DNA from: Neoalteromonas flava
GTDB taxonomy: Bacteria; Pseudomonadota; Gammaproteobacteria; Enterobacterales; Alteromonadaceae
Length of the DNA stretch: 64,000 nucleotides
Assembly (NCBI RefSeq): GCF_002807685.1
Contig: NZ_PEAX01000003.1
Coordinates: 838,614 to 902,613 of the forward strand
Direction: 5' to 3'
Below the pieces are notes generated by a model. The model saw nothing but the letters and a program-made list of their open reading frames with translations, was not told the origin of the DNA and searched no databases. Within the stretch, counting starts at the first letter, position 1. The number at the start of each line of letters is the position of its first letter. Below are positions 26,542 to 35,758 of this stretch, piece after piece. Both the position numbers and the translations under genes were made by a program.

Positions 26542-28344
26542 ATGTCTGACATTGCCCCAATTGTTTACCAGCTCAACCCTGAATCAAAAAGCCAGCATTT
26601 GTTTGCGGTTCGAGTTGCAATTCCAGAACAACAGCAGCCGACACTTACACTCAGTATGCCCGCGTGGATACCTGGTAGTTACATGATCCGTGATTTCAGT
26701 AAAAATATCGGTGAATTTAGCGCCCGTGATGAGCATGGCCGCAGTTTGGAATGGCATAAAACGGATAAACAGACGTGGCGAATTGGTACACAAGGCAAAG
26801 CATGTGTCGTCACCTATAAAGTGTATGCATTTGATTTGTCGGTGCGCAGCGCCTATTTGAATGATGAATATGGCTTCATCAACGGTACCAGCGCATTTAT
26901 GGCGGTACATGGAGCAGAAGCAACTCCTTGTCTAATCCACCTAGAGCTCGATCCAGACCGTTTTGTAGAATGGAAAATCGTCACCGGTATGCCCTGCGAA
27001 CAAGCGGATAAGTTAGGTATAGGTATTTATTCCGCTCGTAATTATCAGCAACTGATTGATTACCCAATTTTATTTGGCAAGTTTATTCAATCAACGTTCA
27101 GAGTTGATGAATTAGAAGCGGTGCTTGTATTCACTGGTGATTTACCGCTGGATCTTGTCCGCATGAGCAACGATTTAACGCCGATCCTACGCCAGCATAT
27201 GCAAATGTTTGCGGATACGCCGCCAATTGAAAAGTATTGGTTTATTACCTTACTTACGGAACAAGGATTCGGCGGATTAGAGCACACAAACAGCACAGTT
27301 CTTATGTTTCCTCGCTGGGATCTTCCATTGGCACGCGAGGATCAAACAACAGATGCTAAGTCAGAAAGTTACCGTGACTTCCTCGCATTGTGTAGCCACG
27401 AGTTTCTGCATACTTGGCACGTTAAGCGGACTAAACCGGCGATCTTTAGCACCTACCATCTGGATAAAGAATCCTATACCAACCAACTATGGATTTATGA
27501 GGGTTTTACGAGTTTTTACGATGATCTCGCTCTAGCTCGAGCCAAAGCGATTACGCCGGAACAATATTTATCCATGGTAGCTAAAAATATAACTCGTTTG
27601 CTACGTAACCCCGGACGTTTAAAGCAAAGTGCTGCAGAATCAAGTTACGATGCTTGGACCCGCTTTTATCAACAGGATGCAAACTCCATCAATCATATTG
27701 TGAGTTATTACACAAAAGGTGGATTGATTGCTTTGTGTCTTGATATTTACCTACGCAGACAGTCACAAGGAAAATACTCGCTAGATGATGTTATGCGTCA
27801 TCTCTGGCAGTCATTTGGCAAGAAATCCATTGGCACGCCCGATAATGTGATCCACAAAATCGTAGAGTCATTACTCGGTTCAGCTCCTGATAAGTTGTTA
27901 CATGAATGGGTTTATCAAGCGGGTGAGCTGCCTTTAGCTGAATCACTTGCAGAAATTGGTGCAACCTTGCATCTCTCCCATGCACAGGATTTTGATGATC
28001 TTGGTGGCAAAGCGCCCAGCGCTGGAATGCAAAACGGATTGGGCATTACCGTGAAACCTGCTGAAACTGGCTTAATTGTTCAACAAGTGCGAGAAGGCAG
28101 CAACGCTTGTCGCGCTGGATTGCAAGTGGGCGATCGGCTGCTCGCTTGCAATCAATGGGTAGTGAACAAAATCAACCTGACTCGGTTACTTAAACACGCA
28201 AACGAGTGTATCGAATTGACCTTGATAAGGGATGGACGTTTATTATCCGTTGATTGCCAATTGGAAGCAGCGACACCTGATACTGCGCATATAGAACTCA
28301 CTGACAGAACCCGTTTTGCCGAATGGCTTGGCATTACTGAATAG
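26542..28344 (+). CDS. M61 family metallopeptidase with PDZ domain
   Basis: The 600 aa product is a glycyl-aminopeptidase-like M61 peptidase. It has the N-terminal beta domain (opening IVYQLNPESKSQHLFAVRV and PAWIPGSYMIRDFSKNI), the catalytic zinc motif HEFLH in CSHEFLHTWHVKR near residue 300, and the third ligand region FIYEGFTSFYDDL-like downstream. A PDZ domain occupies about residues 500-590 (VREGSNACRAGLQVGDRLLACN). I use the ATG at 26542, because conserved family sequence begins there (MSDIAPIVYQ); a further upstream ATG at 26497 would add 15 unrelated residues. There is no signal peptide, so it is probably cytoplasmic. The natural substrate is unknown. Confidence 0.93.
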   Translation: MSDIAPIVYQLNPESKSQHLFAVRVAIPEQQQPTLTLSMPAWIPGSYMIRDFSKNIGEFSARDEHGRSLEWHKTDKQTWRIGTQGKACVVTYKVYAFDLSVRSAYLNDEYGFINGTSAFMAVHGAEATPCLIHLELDPDRFVEWKIVTGMPCEQADKLGIGIYSARNYQQLIDYPILFGKFIQSTFRVDELEAVLVFTGDLPLDLVRMSNDLTPILRQHMQMFADTPPIEKYWFITLLTEQGFGGLEHTNSTVLMFPRWDLPLAREDQTTDAKSESYRDFLALCSHEFLHTWHVKRTKPAIFSTYHLDKESYTNQLWIYEGFTSFYDDLALARAKAITPEQYLSMVAKNITRLLRNPGRLKQSAAESSYDAWTRFYQQDANSINHIVSYYTKGGLIALCLDIYLRRQSQGKYSLDDVMRHLWQSFGKKSIGTPDNVIHKIVESLLGSAPDKLLHEWVYQAGELPLAESLAEIGATLHLSHAQDFDDLGGKAPSAGMQNGLGITVKPAETGLIVQQVREGSNACRAGLQVGDRLLACNQWVVNKINLTRLLKHANECIELTLIRDGRLLSVDCQLEAATPDTAHIELTDRTRFAEWLGITE

Positions 28345-28348
28345 CGGT

Positions 28349-29155
28349 TTATTCGCGAGCAGGGACCAATAACTGAGGGTCGACTCTAACTCGGCCCCAA
28401 TTAATGCGCCAATCCAAATGGGCGCCTGTCACTCTCCCTGTGTCACCTATTTCAGCGATCAATTGGCCCTGTTTAACCCTATCGCCCGCGCTCACATGCG
28501 CTTTATGCAGATGGATAAAGGTAGATGTCACCTGATGGCCGTGATCGATAATTAGGGTACCACCGGAGTAATACATGTCCGGCACAAATAAGGTTACCAC
28601 GCCGTCTGCTGGTGCGACTACAGGCGTCCCTACAGGCCCCGCAACATCAACCCCAAAATGCGGCCGTTTCGGTTGACCATTTAACACTCGCTGACTACCG
28701 TACACGCCACTAATCGGACCTTCCGCAGGCCAAATGAATGGTTGTACAAAAAACTCGAAATCACTGTTTCCACTGCGCGCTTGGGCCACTTGTTGATTAT
28801 CTTTCTTAATCCGTTCTAAGACGTCTTTTGGAGGAGACACCATGTTCTCTGGCAACCCGTCAATACGTTGTATATCATACTCCCGCACGGGTAACGCGTA
28901 ACGCTTTTCAAAGCGTTCACCTTGGATTTCCCAAGCCAGCGTTATCTCACCACTTGCCTCTCGGTCAATACCAAACACAAACCAGCCTTCTGGGCTAATT
29001 TTCAGTGCATCACCTTGATAGTAAACGACTTCGGCTTGCGTCAATTGTCCGCGCACCAACGCGCCAGGTTGCGGTTGGTCGATTAGGGTAAAAGGCGTTG
29101 CATATGTGAAAGCCGCAATAAACCAACTCAATAATACACTGCATAACTTAAGCAT
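28349..29155 (-). CDS. M23-family (LytM) peptidase, exported
   Basis: The 268 aa product has a signal peptide (MLKLCSVLLSWFIAAFTYA), an N-terminal beta domain and a C-terminal LytM domain (about residues 150-260). Active-site residues are present: HFGVDVAGPVGTPV supplies the first His and the Asp, and TFIHLHK supplies the HxH. It should cut peptidoglycan crosslinks or act as a lytic regulator in the periplasm. I place the start at 29155, not at the upstream in-frame ATG at 29251, because the signal peptide begins exactly there. That ATG overlaps the end of the PTPS-like gene by eight bases. It is convergent with the M61 gene (four-base gap). Confidence 0.92.
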   Translation of the reverse strand: MLKLCSVLLSWFIAAFTYATPFTLIDQPQPGALVRGQLTQAEVVYYQGDALKISPEGWFVFGIDREASGEITLAWEIQGERFEKRYALPVREYDIQRIDGLPENMVSPPKDVLERIKKDNQQVAQARSGNSDFEFFVQPFIWPAEGPISGVYGSQRVLNGQPKRPHFGVDVAGPVGTPVVAPADGVVTLFVPDMYYSGGTLIIDHGHQVTSTFIHLHKAHVSAGDRVKQGQLIAEIGDTGRVTGAHLDWRINWGRVRVDPQLLVPARE

Positions 29156-30035
29156 TTGCGATAGCCCCTTTTCCAACCCCCTCAAAAGCAATGACTTTAA
29201 CTTCGTCATGTCCACACAAGCGCCGTTGCTCATCAAGCATGAATTGTGCAAGACACTCTACCGTTGAATCGGTTGCGATAATTTCACTCTCAGCTTGTGC
29301 GATGACCAATTCAAAATAGCCTTGTGAGGCCTCATAAGCAAAGCAATGAGCATAATCCAACGAATGTTCCACGTCGGTTAAATGCAAATCCTGCGGCGCA
29401 ACCACATCATCTTGGCTACCGATATAAATATCTCGCCAGCGCTCAGCCCAATACTCCTCGGCCTGAATGCTTTCTTTCCCGTGCTCATACACAATGACTT
29501 TGGAGCGATGACCATGCGCTATGCGTTGGCAATTACCGTCATGCTTTTTTAGGCCATGAGTATAATGATAGAACGGTGTCGGTATTGATTCAGTGCGTAA
29601 ATGCAATGTAATGTCATCCACGTTATCTGGAAGGTGTGTCGCGATGATGTCTTTTAAATATTGACTTACCGAAGCCATATCGACCTCTTCGGCGTACACG
29701 AAGGCATAAGCTTCGTCCGGACAATACAAATAAATACTGGCCTCGTCATTTGCGTTGCTTTTGCGATTAAAATTCACCTGAACCATGCCAGTGTCGGTAT
29801 GATGGATAACCTTGGTGCACGACGACTCAACGGGCACCAATAATTTGTGATCGACATATTCGTCGATCAGGCGTTTAAGATCTTTTTTTACTTTGCCGAA
29901 GTCTTGGATCATGCTTTCTTCGTTTAGCTCTCCAGCTAATACCACATCGACAATCCAACTTTCACCTACCATCCCACGCTTGGGACACAAATAGGAAAAA
30001 TCCATCACGGTTAAATCGTTAACAAATAACTGCAT
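29148..30035 (-). CDS. 6-carboxytetrahydropterin synthase-like protein with two PTPS halves
   Basis: This 295 aa protein looks like two degenerate 6-pyruvoyl-tetrahydropterin-synthase folds in tandem. The first half contains MIQDFGKVKKDLKRLIDEYVDHKLL, matching the MVxDFxxLK...LDHxxLN block of QueD. The second half contains the metal-binding-like CQRIAHGHRSKV and a STVECLAQF block like the family's PTxENLA. The catalytic Cys-containing motif of QueD (CxxxHGH) is present only in the altered form CQRIAHGH. It is about twice the length of QueD (about 120 aa). A pterin or deazapurine role is inferred from fold only. It is coupled to the M23 peptidase gene by overlap. Confidence 0.75.
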   Translation of the reverse strand: MQLFVNDLTVMDFSYLCPKRGMVGESWIVDVVLAGELNEESMIQDFGKVKKDLKRLIDEYVDHKLLVPVESSCTKVIHHTDTGMVQVNFNRKSNANDEASIYLYCPDEAYAFVYAEEVDMASVSQYLKDIIATHLPDNVDDITLHLRTESIPTPFYHYTHGLKKHDGNCQRIAHGHRSKVIVYEHGKESIQAEEYWAERWRDIYIGSQDDVVAPQDLHLTDVEHSLDYAHCFAYEASQGYFELVIAQAESEIIATDSTVECLAQFMLDEQRRLCGHDEVKVIAFEGVGKGAIANA

Positions 30036-30120
30036 ATTACCTTTTCAGTTTCAAAATTGGGCCAGTTGTGCTCAGGTTGATTATAACCAGCGCGAGCAAT
30101 TATGTCCGACGTTATGCCGA

Positions 30121-31161
30121 TTATTTCTCGTGACGCATAAGTTGGTCTTTTAAATTAGGTGGAATACCACGGATCACCAAGGTGTCGGTGTGCGCGTCAT
30201 ATTTGACTTTGTCACCATAGAGGTGACGATCAAAATTCAGCGTTATCCCACCGCCCTGTCCACTGAATTTGGCGAGTTGCTTGATCACTGTTTTATCAGG
30301 CTGGAATGTTTCTTCAATGACTGTTTCTGAATCTTGTACAAATTGAGTGAAATCAAAATTTTGCTCAGTATCTGCTGGCAAGCGGGCGCTCAGTTCACTA
30401 AGTTGAATATCATCCCCGCTAGCAATCTTCTCTTTATAATAATCTTTCACCGCTTCGCGATGTTGATGCTTTTCTTCGCCATTCAATTGTTCCTGAGCGA
30501 GATACGCATCGACACTATTAATTAATTGGGCATTTTGCTGTTTAACATCCATTAATTCCTCACAGCCCAAAAAGGCCATAAAGAAATCAGCTACCTTGCG
30601 CCCCATGCGCCCTTTGATAAAGCTGATATAACGCGCCTTTTCTGGTTGCACCGCATATTGGGTCAAATCAATGCGAGCCGCGAGTTGCATCTTCGCAAGA
30701 TCTAAATGTTCACTGATGGTTAGCTCTAATTGCTCATCAACATGTACATGTTGCTGAGTATTTAGCAAACACACCATTAAATAATCCGTAGCTAAATATT
30801 CATAGCGACAAAACACCAAAAAACCGGTTTCTACCATCTGCATATCGGCCATAGTGGCAATAAGATGGGCGGCACTTTGCTGGGAAAAAGACTGAAACAC
30901 ATGTTCTGGTGGCTGGCTTTCGTCTCCTTGCAACACATTATCTAAAGCTTTTTTAAATTCAAAGTTTTGTTCTTCTTCAGCCTCAGAAAACTTACCGATC
31001 CCTTTGCTCGGCTTACCATTAAATGCATGGTTGATCTGCGCCACTAGGGTTTCAATGGACGGGGTTACCGAAATGCAATTGTCTCGTGGAATAAGCGTTA
31101 GTTTTTTTTCAGCATTGACGTGCAGTTGGTGAACTATAAATTGATGAATCATGGCACTCAT
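30121..31161 (-). CDS. yejK: Nucleoid-associated protein YejK (NdpA)
   Basis: The 346 aa product matches the YejK/NdpA family (335 aa in E. coli). It has the FIVHQLHVNAEKKLTLIPRD opening, the FQSFSQQSAAHLIATMADMQMVETGFLVFCRYEYLATDYLMVCLL-type core (residues about 90-150), the ARYISFIKGRMGRKVADFFMAFLGC block and the ending RGIPPNLKDQLMRH. These proteins co-purify with the nucleoid; a defined DNA-binding motif is not obvious. It is divergent from yejL-yejM across 188 bp, the same neighbourhood as in Enterobacteria and Vibrio. Confidence 0.94.
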   Translation of the reverse strand: MSAMIHQFIVHQLHVNAEKKLTLIPRDNCISVTPSIETLVAQINHAFNGKPSKGIGKFSEAEEEQNFEFKKALDNVLQGDESQPPEHVFQSFSQQSAAHLIATMADMQMVETGFLVFCRYEYLATDYLMVCLLNTQQHVHVDEQLELTISEHLDLAKMQLAARIDLTQYAVQPEKARYISFIKGRMGRKVADFFMAFLGCEELMDVKQQNAQLINSVDAYLAQEQLNGEEKHQHREAVKDYYKEKIASGDDIQLSELSARLPADTEQNFDFTQFVQDSETVIEETFQPDKTVIKQLAKFSGQGGGITLNFDRHLYGDKVKYDAHTDTLVIRGIPPNLKDQLMRHEK

Positions 31162-31288
31162 TGATTAACGATTTCCTCAGCCGTGAAAAACGACAGATGT
31201 TGGTACCGAAAGTAACTAGTTTTTCAATACCTTATTGCGAAATTGGGTAAACTTTGCGATAAACTTTGTTATCGTGAAAGCAGGGATT

Positions 31289-31294
31289 ATAATC
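31289..31294 (+). promoter_or_regulatory. Possible -10 box upstream of yejL
   Basis: A consensus TATAAT lies 56 bases before the yejL start. The matching -35 region (around TTTGTT at 31266-31271, 17-base spacer) is poor, so this is a weak sigma-70 promoter call. Confidence 0.4.
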
Positions 31295-31349
31295 GATCTA
31301 AATAAAAATCCATGCCTTTTGACGCAATACAACAAAAATAGAGAGCTGC

Positions 31350-31568
31350 ATGCCTATACAATCACGTTATTCCAATCAACAAATTGAATCGATCATGCAC
31401 GATCTGGTTGATGTTCTGAACAAACATCAATGCAACCGCGACTTAGCACTGATGGTATTAGGGAATACGGTGACCACAGTACTTAATCAGCAATACGACG
31501 CCAAGCAACGTCAAGGTATGGCTGAGCAATTCAGTGCCGTGATGTTAAAAAGTGTGAAGCAAGCCTAA
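31350..31568 (+). CDS. yejL: DUF1414 family protein YejL
   Basis: This is a 72 aa protein with the YejL signature: it starts MPIQSRYSNQQIESIMHDL, followed by LNKHQCNRDLALMVLGNTVTTVLN. The function is unknown. Its stop shares a base with the start of yejM (TAATG), indicating translational coupling. The yejL-yejM order is conserved in many gammaproteobacteria. Confidence 0.94.
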   Translation: MPIQSRYSNQQIESIMHDLVDVLNKHQCNRDLALMVLGNTVTTVLNQQYDAKQRQGMAEQFSAVMLKSVKQA

Positions 31569-33106
31569 TGATCTTAGCCGAATCACCTCGCCGTCAACGG
31601 GTTACCAAGCTGGTCAATTGGGGGCACTGGTTTGCGCTGGCAAACATTGTTTTAGCGCTCATTATCTCCTCTATTTTTGTTTTTTCGTCGCCACAATCAG
31701 GCACTGCGATCGGCACTGTGTACTTGTTCGCGAATTGGTTTGGCCATGTCGGATTTTTGACCTTTTGTGGCTTTGTTATATTTATCCTTCCACAGTGTTA
31801 CTGGGTAACTAATCCTCGCTTAGTCAAGGGTAGCAGTTCTGTTATTGCGGCGGTTGGACTTGCGTTACTGGCTCTTGATGCTTTGATATTTAATCGCACA
31901 GGTTTTCATATTACGCTAAATTCTGCTGAATTAGTGCGCTCCGAAACGCAAACCCAACTGAGTCTATTCAGCTGGCAACAATGGGGTTATTTGGCATTAC
32001 TCTTTGTTGTCTGGCTAGGCTTTCAACTAGTTATTGCCAACGCGATTTGGAAACGCATCGATCGCTTAACTCGCCACAAAGTGGGCATTCCCGTTACTTC
32101 GCTGTTCGTTCTGTGTTTTGTAAGCAGTCATGCCATGCACGTGTGGGCAGATGCGCGGCTTTACCAACCGATCATCAAACAGGACAACATGTTTCCGCTG
32201 TCGTATCCGGCCACCGCAAAAACCCTGCTATCAAGATATGAATTACTTGACCTGGAAAGCTATCAACAACGCAAACAATTACAGTTTAATCCTGAACTTA
32301 AGAGCGTAAATTATCCACTCTCTTCGTTGTTTTGCAGTATCGATACCAGCCAGTCACTCGCACTATTTGTGCAAACGGATGATACCGCTTTACCATTCCT
32401 AGATGATTTTGACCTGCGTCGAAACGAGCGTTTCTTCGTGACTTCCAAGGATATGCAATCTCTGGTAGAGACGACACTTTTTGGCGTACCTGAGATTTAC
32501 TCACAAAGTTTGAAAGACCGTTCGCCAGTTTTGTTCGATATGGCTGAGGCGTTTGACATGCCGTTAGTCATTGATACCGATCCCGGATTAGTACCACAAA
32601 AAGGCAAGGCAGTGGTAAGTCAAGATGGACTGCGCTTTGCCAATACTATCGTTGGTGGAAAAATCGTCATCGTTTTCGCAACCGGTGCCGATATTGAGCA
32701 GTGGCTGTCTTTGCCCAGTATCCGCAAAGCGCATCTGTTGATAGCAACAGGCTATGCTCCCGAATCTGCGGAAACATCCGGTACACTCTACTCCACAGCT
32801 GATATTACCGATACCATTGCAAGCACTGAGGACTTGATCCCTACGGCACTGAATATGTTGGGTTGTGGTGCCAGTGTTGGTCTATATTCGACCGGGCAGA
32901 ATTTACTTGCGCCGCAACGCCAGTGGTTAGTTAGCACCAGTGGTGACAAGATAATCTTGTTACACGGAAACTTACGTACAGAGGTTTTAAGCAATGGTAA
33001 TTATACCATTACGGATATTGCTAGCGGTAACCGAAGTAATGCGAACCTCAACACTGATTTATTCAGTCAAGCAATTAAACACTTAAGTCGCTTCTCAACG
33101 CCGTAG
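31568..33106 (+). CDS. yejM: YejM/PbgA-family (DUF3413) inner-membrane protein, shortened periplasmic domain
   Basis: The 512 aa product begins with the DUF3413 membrane domain (five helices, residues about 15-195; for example LVNWGHWFALANIVLALI and SSVIAAVGLALLALDALIF). This domain defines YejM/PbgA, the inner-membrane sensor that controls LpxC stability and so LPS synthesis with LapB. The periplasmic part (about 220-512) is about 75 residues shorter than in E. coli (586 aa). I cannot find the alkaline-phosphatase-fold landmarks, such as a DALRxD-type nucleophile block or a SDHG motif. The membrane domain, essential in E. coli, is retained. Synteny with yejK and yejL supports orthology; the sulfatase-like domain appears degenerate. 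Confidence 0.85.
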   Translation: MILAESPRRQRVTKLVNWGHWFALANIVLALIISSIFVFSSPQSGTAIGTVYLFANWFGHVGFLTFCGFVIFILPQCYWVTNPRLVKGSSSVIAAVGLALLALDALIFNRTGFHITLNSAELVRSETQTQLSLFSWQQWGYLALLFVVWLGFQLVIANAIWKRIDRLTRHKVGIPVTSLFVLCFVSSHAMHVWADARLYQPIIKQDNMFPLSYPATAKTLLSRYELLDLESYQQRKQLQFNPELKSVNYPLSSLFCSIDTSQSLALFVQTDDTALPFLDDFDLRRNERFFVTSKDMQSLVETTLFGVPEIYSQSLKDRSPVLFDMAEAFDMPLVIDTDPGLVPQKGKAVVSQDGLRFANTIVGGKIVIVFATGADIEQWLSLPSIRKAHLLIATGYAPESAETSGTLYSTADITDTIASTEDLIPTALNMLGCGASVGLYSTGQNLLAPQRQWLVSTSGDKIILLHGNLRTEVLSNGNYTITDIASGNRSNANLNTDLFSQAIKHLSRFSTP

Positions 33107-33108
33107 CA

Positions 33109-33675
33109 TCATTTAGGGACTGAAATTTCGTCAAGGTTATGCGCGATAGTAACGTTAACTTGTTCTACTTGCGCCTGATGGCTAGTTAATTTAGCTTCTT
33201 CTTCGCCACTGGGATCGAATAGTACTATCTGTTTAATGCCCGCCCGTGCTGCGGCGATCACATCGGTCAATTTATCGCCAACCATCACACTTAGGCTTAA
33301 GTCTAGCTTCATTTCATCGGCCGCTAAATGAATTAATCCTGGCTGCGGCTTCCGACAATCACATAACACTTGTTGGCCGAATTCTGGATGATGAGGGCAA
33401 AAATAAACCGGTACAGTTGCAATGCCCCGCTTGCTAAACTCTACTTGGATCACGTCCATGAAGTGGAAGAATTCATCTTCGCTATAAATGCCGCGGGCAA
33501 TCCCAGATTGGTTGGTGATAATTACGGGTTTGAATCCAGCGCTTTGAAAACGTTGGATCAGAGGGAATATACCGTCGATAAAATCCAAGTCATCAGGGCG
33601 AAATACATAACCGTGATTGACGTTAATAACGCCATCACGATCAAGGAATAATGCAGGTGTCAAACTCGCTGCCAT
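33109..33675 (-). CDS. gmhB: D-glycero-beta-D-manno-heptose-1,7-bisphosphate 7-phosphatase
   Basis: This 188 aa HAD-superfamily phosphatase has FLDRDGVIN (nucleophile and acid/base Asp) at the N-terminus, ITNQSGIARG, and the GmhB zinc-site pattern CPHHPEFGQQVLCDCRKP near residue 93. It also has MVGDKLTDVIAAARAG near residue 135. It dephosphorylates heptose bisphosphate in ADP-heptose synthesis for the LPS inner core. Histidinol-phosphatase relatives share these motifs, but length and zinc loop favour GmhB. It is convergent with yejM (two-base gap). Confidence 0.92.
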   Translation of the reverse strand: MAASLTPALFLDRDGVINVNHGYVFRPDDLDFIDGIFPLIQRFQSAGFKPVIITNQSGIARGIYSEDEFFHFMDVIQVEFSKRGIATVPVYFCPHHPEFGQQVLCDCRKPQPGLIHLAADEMKLDLSLSVMVGDKLTDVIAAARAGIKQIVLFDPSGEEEAKLTSHQAQVEQVNVTIAHNLDEISVPK

Positions 33676-33711
33676 ACCATCGCTTCCTAATGCTTGGCAC
33701 AGCAGCCTTCG

Positions 33712-34599
33712 CTACCGCGCAGAAAACAACTTAAAAATACTGGAAAAATCTAGCTTACCATTACCTAAGCTACTGTGCAGCTTATATAAATTTTGTGCTT
33801 GTGAACCCATTGGCACATTTGAATTTGACTGCGCAGCGCACTGCATAGCAAGCATCAGATCTTTTTTCATTAGATCGACCATGAAACCACCTTGAAAGTC
33901 ATTTGATGAAGGAACATTTTCCATCACATCCGGACAAGGGTTATACAGCTCTAACGTCCAATTTCGCCCTGAGCTTTGCAACATGATTTCTGACAGTACT
34001 TTCGGATCTAAACCATTGTCTATACCCATCTGTAACGCTTCAGAGGTTCCCGCCATTAATACTGACAGCAACATATTATTGCAGATCTTGGCTATTTGCC
34101 CTGCGCCGTGAGCACCCGCATGGAATATATTCTTACCCATGACTTCGAGCACCTCACGAGCTTGGTCCAAATCGTCCTCATCGCCGCCCACAATGAAAGT
34201 CAAGGTACCCGCTTTGGCGCCACCGACGCCCCCAGAAACTGGCGCGTCAATGAAACGGATCCCATGACTACGGAGTGTTTGTGCAACGGCTTTAGCAGAT
34301 TCTGCGTCGATAGTACTCGAATCGATCACTAACGCATTTGTTTTAATATCGTTAACCACCCCACCGTCCTGACTATACAGCGCTCGAACGTGATGACCGG
34401 CGGGGAGCATTGAGATTACGATATCAGCACCATTAACTGCAGCATTCGCAGACTCTGCGACTTTAGCGCCAACTGATTTGAGCTGCGCCTTTGCACTCTC
34501 TACCAAGTCAAATACGGTGACAGAAAAACCCGCCTTGACTAAATTTTCTGCCATTGGGCCACCCATGTTACCCAAACCGATAAATGCTACTTGTGCCAT
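33712..34599 (-). CDS. mmsB: 3-hydroxyisobutyrate dehydrogenase
   Basis: The 295 aa enzyme oxidises 3-hydroxyisobutyrate to methylmalonate semialdehyde in valine degradation. It has the Rossmann motif FIGLGNMGGPMAENL, the substrate-binding DAPVSGGVGGAKAGTL block, the catalytic Lys in GAGQIAKICNN, and the C-terminal FMVDLMKKDLMLA motif. It is the last gene of the operon mmsA-acdH-hydrolase-mmsB. Its ATG shares one base with the preceding stop (TAATG). Confidence 0.95.
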   Translation of the reverse strand: MAQVAFIGLGNMGGPMAENLVKAGFSVTVFDLVESAKAQLKSVGAKVAESANAAVNGADIVISMLPAGHHVRALYSQDGGVVNDIKTNALVIDSSTIDAESAKAVAQTLRSHGIRFIDAPVSGGVGGAKAGTLTFIVGGDEDDLDQAREVLEVMGKNIFHAGAHGAGQIAKICNNMLLSVLMAGTSEALQMGIDNGLDPKVLSEIMLQSSGRNWTLELYNPCPDVMENVPSSNDFQGGFMVDLMKKDLMLAMQCAAQSNSNVPMGSQAQNLYKLHSSLGNGKLDFSSIFKLFSAR

Positions 34600-35750
34600 T
34601 ATACTTTCCCTAACATCGAAAGAGGATGATTACTACCGTCCCAAGGCGAAGTGAAAAACCATTGAATCGTTTCCATCGGTACATCAGCAACTGATGTAAA
34701 TCGCCACTGGGGTTGCATATCTTTGTCAATTAATAAAGCTCGCACGCCTTCGGCGAATTCGCCGAAACTGCCGCAGCGACAGGACAGATCGAGTTCCATC
34801 CTAAAACAGTCCGCCAACGTCATATCTGCACCACGTTGCAATTGATGAAACACGATGTGGGCAGTGATTGGCGAGCCATTCGCCAAACTTTTCTGTGCTT
34901 TTGCTAGCCATTTATTCTCGCCAGCATCCAATTTCAATACTGCATCAACGATTTCTGGTAATGTTTCCTTGCCGCAAACATCATCAATGGTAGTTTGCAT
35001 AGCGGCGAGAAAACCCTCAGGTTCACTGCCCTGTGAGATATTATGCAGGGTTAACAGCACATCACTGGTAATACTGTGCATTTCTCGCGTGGCATTTTTA
35101 GTTTCTCGCTGCTCAGGCCAGGGTTGTCGAGTGAGAGCAGCGAGGCAATCTTCGCAACTGTAGTCACCAACATAAAAATTAGCTAAACCTGAATACAATG
35201 CGTCAGTAGCATTGATACTGGCACCCGTTAAACCCAAAAACAGCCCGACTTTGCCAGGCATGCGATTTAAAAACCAACTACCACCAACATCCGGATACAA
35301 GCCGATAGTGATTTCAGGCATTGCAATTCTTGATGACGCCGTCACAACGCGGTGACTTGCGCCATTAAACAGGCCAAGTCCTCCCCCCATAACGATCCCC
35401 TGTCCCCACACAATAATGGGTTTTTCGTAGGTATGAATGCGATAGTCTAATTGGTATTCAAAGTTAAAAAAGTCTTCAAGGAATGCCGGCGTCTTGTCCG
35501 GCTCTTCTCGCATGGCGTTGTACATCGAAACAATATCGCCACCCGCACAGAACGCTTTTTCTCCTTGCGAGTCCAACACCACACAAACCACATCCGGATC
35601 TGACTGCCACTCTACTAGCTGCGCATCTATGCGTCGCACCATAGATAAGTCAATAGCGTTTAACGCTTGCGGTTTATTCAGTTGAATGTAACCAATTTGG
35701 GCGCCTTGTTGCGCAGCAATGGTTTTACAAATCACACTTTGTTCAGACAT
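34599..35750 (-). CDS. 3-hydroxyisobutyryl-CoA hydrolase (crotonase fold)
   Basis: This 383 aa crotonase-superfamily protein is longer than typical enoyl-CoA hydratases (about 260 aa) and carries the ECH_2 pattern of HIBYL-CoA hydrolases. Evidence is FCAGGDIVSMYNAMREEP near residue 65, MGGGLGLFNGASHRVVT near 120, and MPEITIGLYPDVGGSWFLNRMPG near 145, holding the Glu and Asp used in hydrolysis. It releases CoA from 3-hydroxyisobutyryl-CoA, the step before MmsB. It is separated from the acyl-CoA dehydrogenase gene by eight bases. No ordinary enoyl-CoA hydratase lies in the operon, so the preceding hydration step must be done by another enzyme or by this one. Confidence 0.92.
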   Translation of the reverse strand: MSEQSVICKTIAAQQGAQIGYIQLNKPQALNAIDLSMVRRIDAQLVEWQSDPDVVCVVLDSQGEKAFCAGGDIVSMYNAMREEPDKTPAFLEDFFNFEYQLDYRIHTYEKPIIVWGQGIVMGGGLGLFNGASHRVVTASSRIAMPEITIGLYPDVGGSWFLNRMPGKVGLFLGLTGASINATDALYSGLANFYVGDYSCEDCLAALTRQPWPEQRETKNATREMHSITSDVLLTLHNISQGSEPEGFLAAMQTTIDDVCGKETLPEIVDAVLKLDAGENKWLAKAQKSLANGSPITAHIVFHQLQRGADMTLADCFRMELDLSCRCGSFGEFAEGVRALLIDKDMQPQWRFTSVADVPMETIQWFFTSPWDGSNHPLSMLGKV

Positions 35751-35758
35751 TGCGATCC

